Assembly: GCA_030770535.1 (NCBI GenBank)
Contig: JASVEC010000101.1
Span: forward strand, 1 to 58,032
Direction of reading: 5' to 3'
Length of the DNA stretch: 58,032 nucleotides
Source: Batkoa obscura
Lineage: Eukaryota; Entomophthoromycota; Entomophthoromycetes; Entomophthorales; Batkoaceae
Position 1 is the first letter of the stretch; every line of letters starts with the position of its first letter. Below are positions 23,478 through 34,442 of the stretch, piece by piece. Position numbers and translations under genes: made by a program. The notes beneath the pieces were generated by a model that saw only the letters and a program-made list of their open reading frames with translations, was not told the DNA's origin and did not search any database.

Positions 23478-24557
23478 ATGTCAAAAAATGCAGATGTATT
23501 ATCACTATCAAATAACAATGGTACCGAATTAACCAGCGGATGGCGTTACTATTTACCTTCAAACCTATTTGCATTTAATAACAATAATAATAATAATGAC
23601 GAACAAGATTCTAGTGATAGTGATGATGAACCATTAGACTTATCCGATGAAGAAATTGATGCTTCTGAAGCTTACGATTTAATGTTAGGCTTACCAAAAG
23701 ACCTTTCTTTATCTCCACCAGTTGCATCTCCATCTAAACCAATAGTTGCTCCCCCAACAGCCATCAAATATGAAACTGCCAAAAAAGACTTGACCCCAGT
23801 TGCTGAATTAACACATTCTATTACACAACTTACTCCAGTTAAAACCGTTGAGCCAATTCAAACTACTAATCGTTGGTCATTTCCATCTTTTAAGCCTTTT
23901 GAATCTATCTCCAAGTTAAAGACTCCACCTTTATCTCCACCACTTTTTAAACAAATTGAAAAAGAAAGTTTAGAAACTATTGAATCTTCTCTTAATACCA
24001 CAAAACTCCTTGAAATAAGCTATAACAAGCTAAGAAAAGGTGCACGTAAATCTTCCCGTTTACCACTTAAAGAAACACTATTAGTTCATCTTACTGTAGA
24101 TCGTATTCGAGAGTTAAGGAAAATTCCAAGACGCAGTTCCTTACGTAACAAATCAAAAATTCAAAGAACCTCTGCACCTGCTTTACCACCCAAGCCAATT
24201 CAGGTTCAAACTGTTGTATCAATTGCGAATAACCCATCAACTGCTATAAAATCACAAATTGATATATCTTCAATCTCAACACGTAATATAAAATCTATTC
24301 AATGTATCCCTCCACCAATGCTAACTCAAAAGCAAAATATGTTGAATTCGATCCTTAAACCAACTCCTGCTTACTGCAAAGATAATTCATATAAACGTAA
24401 TGCAAACCTTTATATTCAATTGGACAACAGTAAAACAGAAAACTTGACCTTTAAGAATGATGTAGCAGTCATTGATACTGAGAGTGATGATAGCCCACTC
24501 TTTTATTTATTAGCCCCGCCTATTAGCCCACCACCAAAGGCTGCTTTTGCTTATTAA
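23478..24557 (+). CDS. Proline/serine-rich protein with SERTA-like helical segment
   Basis: Single exon, 359 aa. It has an Asn run (34-40), an acidic patch (41-62), many S/T-P-P motifs (for example KTPPLSPPLF and APPISPPPK) and a basic stretch near residues 213-230. Residues 171-215 form the only likely folded part: LLEISYNKLRKGARK, then RLPLKETLLVHLTVDRIREL. This resembles the SERTA motif, in which hydrophobic helices are followed by a P-x-L-R-x-x-V-L-V-x-x-T-L-R-x-I pattern. SERTA proteins are transcriptional co-regulators in animals. The match is from memory and the domain is short, so the protein may be a lineage-specific nuclear factor. Multiple SP/TP sites suggest phosphoregulation. Confidence 0.7.
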   Translation: MSKNADVLSLSNNNGTELTSGWRYYLPSNLFAFNNNNNNNDEQDSSDSDDEPLDLSDEEIDASEAYDLMLGLPKDLSLSPPVASPSKPIVAPPTAIKYETAKKDLTPVAELTHSITQLTPVKTVEPIQTTNRWSFPSFKPFESISKLKTPPLSPPLFKQIEKESLETIESSLNTTKLLEISYNKLRKGARKSSRLPLKETLLVHLTVDRIRELRKIPRRSSLRNKSKIQRTSAPALPPKPIQVQTVVSIANNPSTAIKSQIDISSISTRNIKSIQCIPPPMLTQKQNMLNSILKPTPAYCKDNSYKRNANLYIQLDNSKTENLTFKNDVAVIDTESDDSPLFYLLAPPISPPPKAAFAY

Positions 24558-25948
24558 AAGAGTACTGTATATATATTTTTACAAGTATTCTGATATTGTT
24601 TGAATAATTTTTAAAAGTTTTAATAAAAGTACTTTTACTAAATTTAGTAATTTCATTTTTATAAGTAATTTTAATGATACATTGTTGTGATGATGAACAT
24701 ATTAAGTTTATGTTGTGAGAAAATAATTTTATTTTAATTGGTTTAAGTCACATTCCATCAAAATTTCTGTTTTGATTATAATCGTTACCAATTAGAGCTA
24801 AAGTATTTAATCCCTTTATAATAATTTCATTTTGCATCAGTATTAATAATGTAAAAAAAGTTAAATACTGTAGTATTATAATACTCCATGCTAATAATTG
24901 AGACAGTGTTCTTTTGTTTCATAAATGCCAATACGATTTGGTAAAAAATTAATTGAATGGAGCTAATTCTTTGTACTTTAGATGAATAGCAGCTAGTGAA
25001 GGCTATCTTTAAAAATAAGTCATTATTAAACGTAAGCTGTAAAAAAAGGGTGAAGACGATTTAATTTAAATCCCTTTTTAAAAATAAGTTAACTAGAGTT
25101 AATTTTATATGCATTGTCTCTTTAACATTGTTTATTTAATATACGGTACATATGGGGATGTATTTTTCATTTAAGAATTTGCTAACGATTTTTCCACTCA
25201 AATAACGCTTAAAAGATGGAAAAAGTAGTGAAATAAAAAAAAACATCCCCATATGTTAATATACTAAAATATGCGTCATAAGGTGATAGATAGCATATTT
25301 CAATTGAATCAAAATTTCCAAAATATAGCTAGAGACATCTATTATAGTTTATATTTTAAAACATAATATTTGTATTTAAATAGCTCAAAAATTAAAAGCA
25401 TGATATCTAAATAAACCGTAATATTTGAAAACTGATATTTTCCGCTAATTATTATATAATTGTTGTTAAATCTAGCTTCTATTATTCAATTTTTTATTTG
25501 AAAATATTAAAATAAATATTGAAATATTTTGCGTAATAGTGGCTAGTCTATGATCAAATGAGATTGCAAATTTAGTTAAATAAGATCCATCAACTGTTTA
25601 CCTTCAGTAAATTTAAAATGTTAATCTACTCAACGACTTCGTTTCTAACAGTAGAGTAAATCAAGTAATGTAACAAAAATTATGAAAGTTGAAAAATTGA
25701 AATTAAAGATTACTGTAAAGCTATATATCACCTACCTAAGTAAAAGATATAATTCAAACCATCACTTTATAATAGAATGGTATTGTATACCATTACAGAA
25801 GACTATTAAATATTTTGTTACTTTAATAAACAAACGAAGTGGAGAAGGATAACTAGCATTTAACTAAAAACTATAAATATGCTTTGAACATTAAAACAAT
25901 CATTATGAAACTAGAACTGGAATTATATTATACAAATAGTATTCTAAA
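24558..25948. other. AT-rich spacer with one repeat copy
   Basis: About 1.4 kb without a supported gene. The repeat element at 25150 is the only structure recognised. Confidence 0.6.
25150..25254 (+). mobile_element. MITE-like repeat copy with the best-matched ends
   Basis: 105 bp. The outer 14 bases, counting two flanking ones (ACATATGGGGATGT, from 25148), are the exact reverse complement of the right end, making this the cleanest terminal inverted repeat of the family. The core is CTCAAATAACGCTTAAAAGA. Confidence 0.94.
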
Positions 25949-26248
25949 ATGAAATTATTCATTCCTTCTTTGTTATCTGTTATCTGTTATCATTGCATCT
26001 ATCAGTTTAAATCAACTTATTTCTGCGTCACTTCGTTCTAATAATACTAAATTAACTTCAGTATTCAATGCCAATAATAATCTAGATGTTATAAGTATGG
26101 ATCAAAATATATGTAAATCCACTAACCTTAATAGTGAATTAGAAAGAATGGGACTAATGCTCCAGTAACCGGAGAAAAATCAAAAGCAAGGCGTGCTAAT
26201 ACTCCAGAAAAACCAAGGCTAGTAAACATTGAATCAGAAAGTTTTTAA
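25949..26248 (+). pseudogene. Broken paralogue of the secreted repeat precursor
   Basis: It starts MKLFIPSLLSV, a signal-peptide beginning nearly identical to MKLFTSTLLSI of the gene at 49338-50048. It ends with an out-of-frame remnant reading APVTGEKSKARRANTPEKPR, clearly one to two units of that gene's APxxPEKPKARRAD repeat. The duplicated TCTGTTATC near 25978-25993 shifts the frame inside the signal peptide, and a further shift separates the middle from the repeat remnant. The repeat region is far shorter than in the intact gene. It therefore looks like a decayed or contracted copy. A repeat element follows 50 bp downstream. Confidence 0.72.
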
Positions 26249-26298
26249 AGTTATTGGGACTAATCTATAAAAAATCGTATTTATTATGATAAACCATC

Positions 26299-26405
26299 AT
26301 ATGGGGATGTATTTTTATCTCTAAGAATTTTACTAACAAATTTTCCGCTTAAATAGCGCTTAAAAAATGGAAAAAATAATGAAGTCAAAAAAAACACTCC
26401 CATAT
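26299..26405 (+). mobile_element. MITE-like repeat copy
   Basis: 107 bp. Ends ATATGGGGATG and ACACTCCCATAT; core CGCTTAAATAGCGCTTAAAA, a near-perfect family consensus. Confidence 0.93.
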
Positions 26406-27550
26406 TCAGAAAATGGCTTTATTTTCTTTTACTGTATACTACACTGATTCAGATTAACTTAATATTTAAATAATAATTAAATGATGTCAATATTTAAATT
26501 TAGTGGTGTAGATCTTTTCATTCATTTTGAGCTTTTAAAGTGTATATAATATTATGTTTTTTATTTTTAATTACTACTATAATATGAAACAACAAATATA
26601 TACATAAAATTTATTTAAGTATTTAGCACAACTAGAGCTCCAATAGCTTAACAAATATAAGCTCATCATAGATGGGATTTAAGACCTGCTTTTTAAACTC
26701 TAATTATAATAAGATAGCTGGAATAAATAGTATTTTTCAAGTTGCTTTTGTAAAAGTTACATAATTTGCCTTAATGAATTGTATTTATAAGTACTACTAA
26801 AATATATTTGAATAACACATCATTATAAACGACTCAAATAGACGCATATTGTTAATAAATTTGATACTTTGATTAATTTTACTAACTGTAAAAAAACAGC
26901 CAATAAGTATAGTTAAGTGGTATACAAAAAGTTTTAATTTTAGATTTTTATACTATATAATATTTGAGTTTATTTATTAAATATGGATTGAATCATAAAG
27001 GAAAGTAAATAAAACTAATAAAAGTATATCCATTGAAAAAAGGAATTATTTACAACCTAAAAATAATATCAAACCTAGAAGGGGTTTCGAAAAACAACTA
27101 TAAAAATAAATATAACACTCAAGTTTATAAAAGTCTCTCTTAGCTAAAAACTAGCTATATTTCCTCTGTTCAATGTAGCCTACGGTTGACTCAAGCCAAT
27201 TCAATACGCCAGCCTTTTGAGCTAGGAAAATAATGTTATTATTTTATGAATTGGGATCTAAGGAAAGTAGGCTAAGTGATATATTTTCATTATTTCGACT
27301 TATATATTGGATTAGAGTATCTAATTCTTGAAAATTATGGGACCTAAAACTTAATATATTAATTGGTTGGAAATTGACCATTAATTTTTAACAAATTGAA
27401 ATTTACTTAATAAATTATTCAAGCAAGAGCTTTATTTACAAAATCCTTAATTTTAACCAATAAGTTTCAAGGTGCACAAATTGCTTTTGTGCAAATAAAA
27501 TACTGTATTTTAATGCTCCAAATATTGACTTTATCCTTTATTAATTTGAA
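26406..27550. other. Spacer, nothing recognised
   Basis: About 1.1 kb, AT-rich. It should contain the promoter of the PPR gene starting at 27551. Confidence 0.55.
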
Positions 27551-29602
27551 ATGTATATAAGAAATTTAACTAGTATAATAAGAAACCATAGTAAATTCAA
27601 TAGAGATCTGTTGAAAATGTATAGTATCACCACATTGTTTAGAAAAAATCTCAACAATCCTTTAAAAGAAATAGACTTTGATGATACTTTTAAAAACCAA
27701 TATGATATAGATTTTCTAGATAATAATGATACCTTTCTCAAAAAGTGGATTGCTTTCAATAATTTAAAACACAATGAAAAGTTAAAGTTTACTATATTTA
27801 CATACAATCACTTACTCAGAGGATTAAGTTTTGATACTGGGAAATTTAAGACAGAGGCAGAAAAATTATTTAGGCATTTGGAGGCGGGTACGCTATATGG
27901 TGTAAAAGCTGATATTAATACATATAATTTAATGTTAATGTTTTATTCTCATAATAATGATTATAATAATGTAGAAAGTATATTTAACAAGATACTGAAG
28001 AATATGCATTTAAAGCCAAATATCATCACTTTTAATAGTTTATTGAAAGCATACTCAAAAAATGAAGGCAATCTAAATAAAATGGAAAAGATTTTATATA
28101 AAGTAATGCCCAAATATGATGTCGAGCCTAGCTGTATAACATACACTATTCTATTGTCAGGGTGTTGTCAAAATAGAAATTTAGAAAAAGGCTACAAATT
28201 TCGTAATCATATGGGAAAATTTAATATTATACCTGATACAAAGTTTTACAATTCATTGTTGAAATTGTATTCTATTTGCAATGTAGATTATGGGACTGTA
28301 TTAAATCTGTATGAGGACTTATTAAAAGGAAACGTCAAATTAGATCGTTTTAGTTATGGGCATTTATTAGAAACTCTAACTAAGCAAGGACAAAACGAAG
28401 TAGCTGTCAAGATATTTAATGAGATGCTAAAAAGTAAAATAGAACCAAATGTTTATATAATGGAGTTATTAAAATTGAGCCCATTGGAATTATTAGATAA
28501 TATGAAAGAAGCAAATATGGAGCCATCACCTAAATTTTATAATACGTTGCTAAATAATACAGTAAAGAGTGGAGATTATTTACTAAGTTTCAAGATAATT
28601 AATCATATGAGGGAAAATTTATTAGAGCCTACAGTACATTCATATAATATATTAATGGATACATACCTTTCGCTAAAAAAACCAGACAAATGCCTTGAGC
28701 TTTTTGATGAGATGAAAGAAAAAGGTATTAAAGGGGATTCATACATATATAGATCAATGATAGGCGCAGCAGGATTAAAAGAGGATATAGAGTTAGCGAT
28801 TAAATATTTAGATGAGGCTAAACAGGAAAACATACCTCCAAACACATTTCTATACAATTCAGTTTTAAATATTTGTGCAAGGACAAGAAACAAAAGTAAA
28901 TGTAAAGAAATGTTTAATCGGATGGAAAGCGAGGGACTAAATGGGAACATCGATAGCTATAACTATTTATTACAAACGCTTAATGGGCAAAATGATTTCT
29001 CACAGGGATGGAAACTGTATAAATTAATGTTAAGCAAAAAAGTAGTACCAAATAAAGTGACATATATATATTTAAATAAACTATGTTATGATAAAATGGA
29101 CGTCGCAAAATCCTTAGAGATCTATTATGCAATGCAAGCTAGTAAAGATTGTAAGCCAGATACTATAAGTTGCGATAAATTAATGAAAGTATTACATAAT
29201 ATGAATCAATCGAATAAAGCATTTGAAATATTTATCAACTTTATTTCAAATAATGAAGTATTAATATTAAACAACCAAATTATTAATACATTTTTGGTGC
29301 TGTGTTTAGACAATAATAACTATCGTACAGCAATAGCGACATTTGATAAATTAATTCATTTGATTAAAATCAACAAAATGGGAGATCTACATTTAAATCC
29401 CTCAGTCTATTTAAATTATCTAGAGTTATTGCTTCGAAATGAGCAAAATGAAGCATTTTACAAAGCATTAAATGATAGTACTTTATATTTTAATGTTAAA
29501 TTCGTAAAAAGTGAAATTGAGTCATTATCGAAATATATTGATGATAGTGATGTTCAATTTAATAATTATTTAAGTTCATTACCATCTAACTTGGATTTAT
29601 AG
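27551..29602 (+). CDS. PPR-rich protein, probably mitochondrial RNA-binding
   Basis: Single exon, 683 aa. At least ten tandem PPR motifs run from about residue 75 to 570, each around 35 residues. Clear examples are ITFNSLLKAYSKNEG, ITYTILLSGCCQNRN, KFYNSLLKLYSICN, HSYNILMDTYLSLKKPDKC and VTYIYLNKLCYDK, usually ending in a xxxPN/PD turn. The N-terminus MYIRNLTSIIRNHSKFNRDLLK is basic and hydroxylated, as expected for mitochondrial import. Such proteins bind specific mitochondrial transcripts and support their processing, stability or translation. No orthologue can be named by eye. It is the longest PPR protein of the three in this window. Confidence 0.88.
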   Translation: MYIRNLTSIIRNHSKFNRDLLKMYSITTLFRKNLNNPLKEIDFDDTFKNQYDIDFLDNNDTFLKKWIAFNNLKHNEKLKFTIFTYNHLLRGLSFDTGKFKTEAEKLFRHLEAGTLYGVKADINTYNLMLMFYSHNNDYNNVESIFNKILKNMHLKPNIITFNSLLKAYSKNEGNLNKMEKILYKVMPKYDVEPSCITYTILLSGCCQNRNLEKGYKFRNHMGKFNIIPDTKFYNSLLKLYSICNVDYGTVLNLYEDLLKGNVKLDRFSYGHLLETLTKQGQNEVAVKIFNEMLKSKIEPNVYIMELLKLSPLELLDNMKEANMEPSPKFYNTLLNNTVKSGDYLLSFKIINHMRENLLEPTVHSYNILMDTYLSLKKPDKCLELFDEMKEKGIKGDSYIYRSMIGAAGLKEDIELAIKYLDEAKQENIPPNTFLYNSVLNICARTRNKSKCKEMFNRMESEGLNGNIDSYNYLLQTLNGQNDFSQGWKLYKLMLSKKVVPNKVTYIYLNKLCYDKMDVAKSLEIYYAMQASKDCKPDTISCDKLMKVLHNMNQSNKAFEIFINFISNNEVLILNNQIINTFLVLCLDNNNYRTAIATFDKLIHLIKINKMGDLHLNPSVYLNYLELLLRNEQNEAFYKALNDSTLYFNVKFVKSEIESLSKYIDDSDVQFNNYLSSLPSNLDL

Positions 29603-30278
29603 AGCACTATATTTAACAGATAGAATAAATATTTTTTCAGTTTCTTTATAATTTTGTATGATTATTATTTATCATTTTTTAAAAACGTTTAAAATTCTTT
29701 ATAAAGATCAAAAATGCAACTTAGTCGTAAACTCATTATAAGGTTATTATATAAATAATATAATTATAAAAATGTTATCTGAAACTTTATAACATGACTA
29801 TTAAATATACGAATATAAAATAATTATAAGCTTTATAACGTAATAAGTAATAATATGTTATATTATTGAAGAATAGCTTAATATTATTTTATAGTTTAAT
29901 AAATTTTAGTACGATTTTTATTAAACAGTATTATTCACAATATTAATTAAATTCGTTATCTTTAAAAAGAAATATGGTTTTTGCCACCTTATAAATATAA
30001 TAATTTAATGATTTTAATCATATATCAAATACTACAATTGTATATTATTTGACATTTATTTTATGCATAAACATAATTTACTAGAGAAAAGCAAATATTA
30101 CGGAAATTCCACCAATAAAACCGGTTGGTTGATGAAAAAATTTCCAAGATGTGGTAAAAAATTTTAGGCAAGGGTCAAGCTGCAAATGAAGTGATTTGCT
30201 GATAGTGTAATTTCCCAACATCGAAATAATCCTCCTTTTTTATCTTTAATAACTTTCTCTTAAAGATATCTATTAATA
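29603..30278. other. Spacer and RPL12 promoter region
   Basis: About 0.7 kb, AT-rich. The stretch 30110-30240 is less AT-rich than the rest and sits just ahead of the highly expressed ribosomal gene, so it may hold its promoter. No known element is recognised. Confidence 0.45.
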
Positions 30279-31037
30279 ATGCCTCCAAAGGTCGACCCAA
30301 ACGAAGTTAAAATTAGTATGTGATTCGATATATATTAAACTACAACAAATTCATGATAAGATAAAACTATTAAATAACAGTGTTTAAAAAAATATTAGTA
30401 AACAATAAAAATTAATATAATGTATTGTTTATTACAATGAATGAAAAATAAGCATTTTGAGCAAATAACTTACATTTTTTAATAGTCTATCTCCGTGCTA
30501 CCGGTGGTGAAGTAGGTGCTTCATCTGCTCTTGCACCAAAGATTGGTCCCCTTGGTCTTTCCCCAAAGAAAGTAGGTGAAGATATCGCCAAGGCTACCCA
30601 GGAATGGAAAGGTCTTCGTATCACTGTTCAGCTCACTATTCAAAATCGTCAAGCTGCTGTTTCAGTCGTTCCATCTGCTTCTTCTTTAGTTATTAAAGCT
30701 CTCAACGAACCATACAGAGACCGTAAGAAGGAAAAGAACAGTAAGTTTATTCATCCTTAGTTTATCCTTACTAATTTTATTTAGTTAAACATACTGGTAA
30801 CATTACTCTTGAACAAGTTGTTGAAATTGCTCGTGTTATGCGTTACAAATCATTAGCTAAAGAACTCAAAGGTACTGTCAAAGAAATCCTTGGTACTGCC
30901 TTCTCTGTCGGATGTACCGTCGATGGTGAAAATCCAAAGGATCTCGGCGACCGTATTGACGCCGGAGAAGTTGATGTTCCAGTAAGTTGTTTTATTGATT
31001 TCCAAAAAAAAACTAATCATATTTTTAGGAGGAATAA
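30279..31037 (+). CDS. RPL12: 60S ribosomal protein uL11 (RPL12)
   Basis: Four exons: 30279-30315, 30486-30740, 30785-30981 and 31029-31037; 165 aa, exactly the length of yeast and human RPL12. It forms the base of the ribosomal stalk and helps recruit GTPase factors. [49 protein letters not shown] and [20 protein letters not shown] are textbook. The last exon is only 9 nt (Glu-Glu-stop) and is needed because the preceding exon ends at DVP before GTAAGT. Codon use is visibly more C-rich at third positions than in its neighbours, as expected for strong expression. Confidence 0.96.
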
Positions 31038-31927
31038 ATTATAAATAAAGCTAACCTTTAAAAGTTACGCGGCTCTAATTTTTCATATTAATTTAATGAA
31101 ATTTTGTAACTAATACTAATATATTTATTTCACTATTTTTTTTAAAGAACTTTTAGTATCATATTCTATTTGATTTAATTATAGGTTTTATGTTGTTGGG
31201 TAATCTAATGAAATTAAGTCTTAAATTAAAGTTTTGTTTTGAATGTAATTTTTATTCTGCTTTTTTCATACAAGTGTTCTTAAATTTATAAATAATTTTG
31301 TTTTATTAAATATATATGTTAAGTAAGGTTACTATGTTTTAAAGCTAGAGCGAATCAGTAATTTCAAATACATACAATCATAAAACGCAAATAATCTATC
31401 AGATACATGACTTTGAAAGCAATACCTACAAAACCAATTTAACAATATTCATTCTTAAAATATCCTCAAGCCATTTAATATCTCAAATAAAAGATAACAA
31501 AGCTATAAACTCATAATTTTGTGTTAATAATTTTTGCAAAATTAAAATAGAGGATTAATTGAACATAAATTCCTGTAGCTGGACCAGATACTTTAGGGTT
31601 ATTAAAAGTCATCTTGCAAATAGAATAGAGTCCTTTGACATACTGATTACTATAAAATGGACCTTTGAAAAATTGGAATTAATTTAGCTAGAATATCAAG
31701 TATTTATAAATCCCAATTTTTTTATTTTTAAAGCAGAATATTTTTAGAATTAGTGTACCTTCAAAAATTACTTTCAAAATTGGCAACTTTGCTATTTATA
31801 ACTATTTGCTCATATCACTTTGTAGGATGTTTAATATTTTAGATTTCAATCTGTTTAAAGGTGGATAAATATTAAAACAAAGGTACTTTTATATGCCTAT
31901 ATGTAAATTTATGAATTGTACTTTATT
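31038..31927. other. Spacer between convergent RPL12 and thiamine pyrophosphokinase genes
   Basis: About 0.9 kb with no supported gene. It should contain both 3' UTRs. Confidence 0.55.
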
Positions 31928-32965
31928 TCAAAATTCATTAATTTCACAAGTAAAGATGATATGATGTTCGGATTCCAATTTGACAGTTACTGTTATATCA
32001 TCAATTAAATTTGATGTGCTAACCAAACCGCCAAAATAACTAGATTCACCATCTATTTTATTATAAATAATTTAAATTAAATTAATGTGACATAAATCAT
32101 AGCTTATAATAAAGTACCTAAATTCCATTTTAAACCTGTAGTATATAATTTTTCTACTTTACCACCTATAGGAAGTAAACCACATGTTGGCCCAATAAAT
32201 TTATCATCAATAAATATTGTATGGTTTTGATCTTTATTTAACAAAAAAGTTAAGGTTTCTGGAGAATACAATAGCACTGTTATATCTCGCGGAAATTTAT
32301 ATAAACTTTGAATTGACGCTAAACTATGATCAAATCTGCCTCCTATTCCCCCATGAATTATTATATTAAGTGGCTTTTCTTTTTTTAGTCATATTTGATT
32401 CAATGGAATTATGTTACCTCGTTTAAGTTTAAACTGACTTGTTTGCTTTTAATCAAGTTATAGCACTTAGTCAAATCCGTAGAATACTGGTCTTCATCCT
32501 GAATAACATTAACACCCTTTTTTTGGCTTTAAAAATCATAACATATTTATATTAAAATAAATTACCAAGTTTTCATAATATTCCTTAGTTTTAGGTAATA
32601 AGGAATCTAAATCTCCATGGATGTAATCTGGCAAAAAACTAATCATATATTGTAATGAAATATAAATGTTCATCAACTAAAATTACTTCATTCTCTTTTC
32701 ATTATTACTTGCGAATCCATCATATAACCTATTTGCCCCTCCATCTGCACATACCCTTATTCTTGCTTTACACAAATTATTATTTTTGTTTATGTTTGTA
32801 TTTTATTGATTTACCATTATTCCATAAATTAATAAATATTTCCGAACTTGGGTTTACAGGTTGGTTTAAAATAATTAGAGCAAACGGACAACTAGCTTCA
32901 TTAGGTACTAATAATTTTTTTAAATTCCATTCTTTTAAATTATCATTACTAGTTGTAGTTGACAT
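31928..32965 (-). CDS. THI80: Thiamine pyrophosphokinase
   Basis: Six exons: 32965-32815, 32765-32687, 32638-32566, 32516-32418, 32373-32118 and 32052-31928; 260 aa. It makes thiamine diphosphate from thiamine and ATP in the cytosol. Signatures in order are CPFALIILNQPVN, RVCADGGANRLYDGF, LPDYIHGDLDSL, DEDQYSTDLTKCYN and IHGGIGGRFDHSLASIQSLY. Then come GPTCGLLPIGGKVEKL, TTGLKWNLDGESSYFGGLVSTSN and a final beta-strand region. GDLDS and DQYSTD carry the Mg/ATP-binding acidic residues. Three of its five introns need purine-rich AAG acceptors to keep the frame and motifs, which is odd and worth transcript support. The start is the ATG of MSTTTSN. Confidence 0.92.
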
Positions 32966-33234
32966 TATAAAAGCAATCACTTCAAATATTTGACTTTTTC
33001 TTTTTATAATTTTTTATTGGTGACGTTTGGATTTTATTTGCAACTTGTAAATTGTTCATAAAAATAAGTTATGTTCTTAAATATACTAAAAGTTAAATAA
33101 AAGTTTAGGCATATAATTAAATATTCAAAATAGTATAAAACAGTGTTATTTCAAATTGTTTTAATTATTTCAAATTAATTCCAAATTAAGCTACATTTAG
33201 AACAAATTGAAATAGTTATAAATTAAAAATTAAA

Positions 33235-34442
33235 TTATTCCCTTCTAAGTACTGTATCAGACCTTGAAAGGGGTTCGAATTTAGAAGCTTGAGAAGCACC
33301 TTCCTCTTCATCAGATTCCTCTTCTGCAAATACTAAATTAGGATTCAAATTTATGTTCAAGCTGATCTTCTCCTCTACTTTTTTTGGTTTATCCTCTTTA
33401 TCTAGATCAGGTATATTAATTAATGGTGGAGGTATTAACGAATACTGCTCAGATAATTTGAGAAATCGTCTATAAAGGCGATGTTGATTCTAAAAACAGG
33501 TTAAAAAACATGCTTAAAACGAAAGAATGCTTACTTCAAATATTTCAAACACCTCTTTATGATGAAAATAAGCATGGGCAAATATTCTATATAATCTTCG
33601 GGAGATGGATAAGAAATGTTTAATCGAACCATTTGGAATGGTAATTCTATTTAATCCTTTATTAAAATTTTAAATATTCTTTGATTGTTTTACCTTGATG
33701 GAAAATATTTTGGATTATTCAATAAAGAAATAGCACCATCTAAAGTATGAACAATATAATCGATAGCACAACACTAGATTATTAGACAAGAAAGATATTA
33801 GGTAGAAAATAATTACCCCTTGTGGACTTGGATGGCAAGCACACAAGAAAAAAAACTCGCTTGCTTTCATTTCAGGGCATGTTTTTGAGTTGCACTCATT
33901 TTGCAATTGCACTACCATATAACTTAATTCTAGGCAAACTTGTCTACAATGTAAAAACATTATTTTATAAAAAAATAAAAAATAAAAAAACCTTAAATGT
34001 TCATATAGCCAAATATCCGGAGATTGAGAATCAGGTATGTTTAATAAAATTTCAATATTCAATGGGTCTCTTCTTATCAAATCTTGTAAATATTCTTGTA
34101 ATGAGCAGGGTGATTCTAGTGTTTCAAAATCTATTTTTGACCAATTGTATGAATCCTAAATAATTGAGTTAGTTTGTTTACATGAAGTTTATTATAAAAG
34201 CAGATTTAAATTACTTCTAATTTGTCACCTATCATTATTCTTCTAAAATTAAGTTGATCATTTTGATTATTAGTTTTTCCTTCATTATTTTTTTCTGATT
34301 TATCTTCTATTTCATTCTTTTTACTTTTTACTTCTTCGCTTTTTAAACTTATCTTTGATTTTGATTTAGACACCTTTTTATTATTGTTTTCTTTGTTACT
34401 TGCCGCCTCCTTCTTTAAATCTTCTTTGCTTTTATGCGCCAT
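33235..34442 (-). CDS. MOB4: MOB4/phocein-like STRIPAK subunit with N-terminal extension
   Basis: Six exons: 34442-34215, 34155-33992, 33943-33817, 33773-33694, 33646-33535 and 33489-33235; 321 aa against about 225 in human MOB4. The MOB fold is clear: DIWLYEHLRQVCLELSYMVV, QLQNECNSKTCPEMKASEF, CHPSPQGCCAIDYIVHTLDG and NPKYFPSR. These are followed by RRLYRIFAHAYFHHKEVFEI and RRFLKLSEQYSLIP. CAIDYIxHTLDGA separates MOB4 from MOB1/2/3 kinases' partners. MOB4 is a core subunit of the striatin-PP2A complex (STRIPAK), which controls hyphal fusion and septation in fungi. Exon 1 encodes an unusual Lys/Glu/Ser-rich extension of about 76 residues, and the C-terminus is acidic and also extended. Confidence 0.93.
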
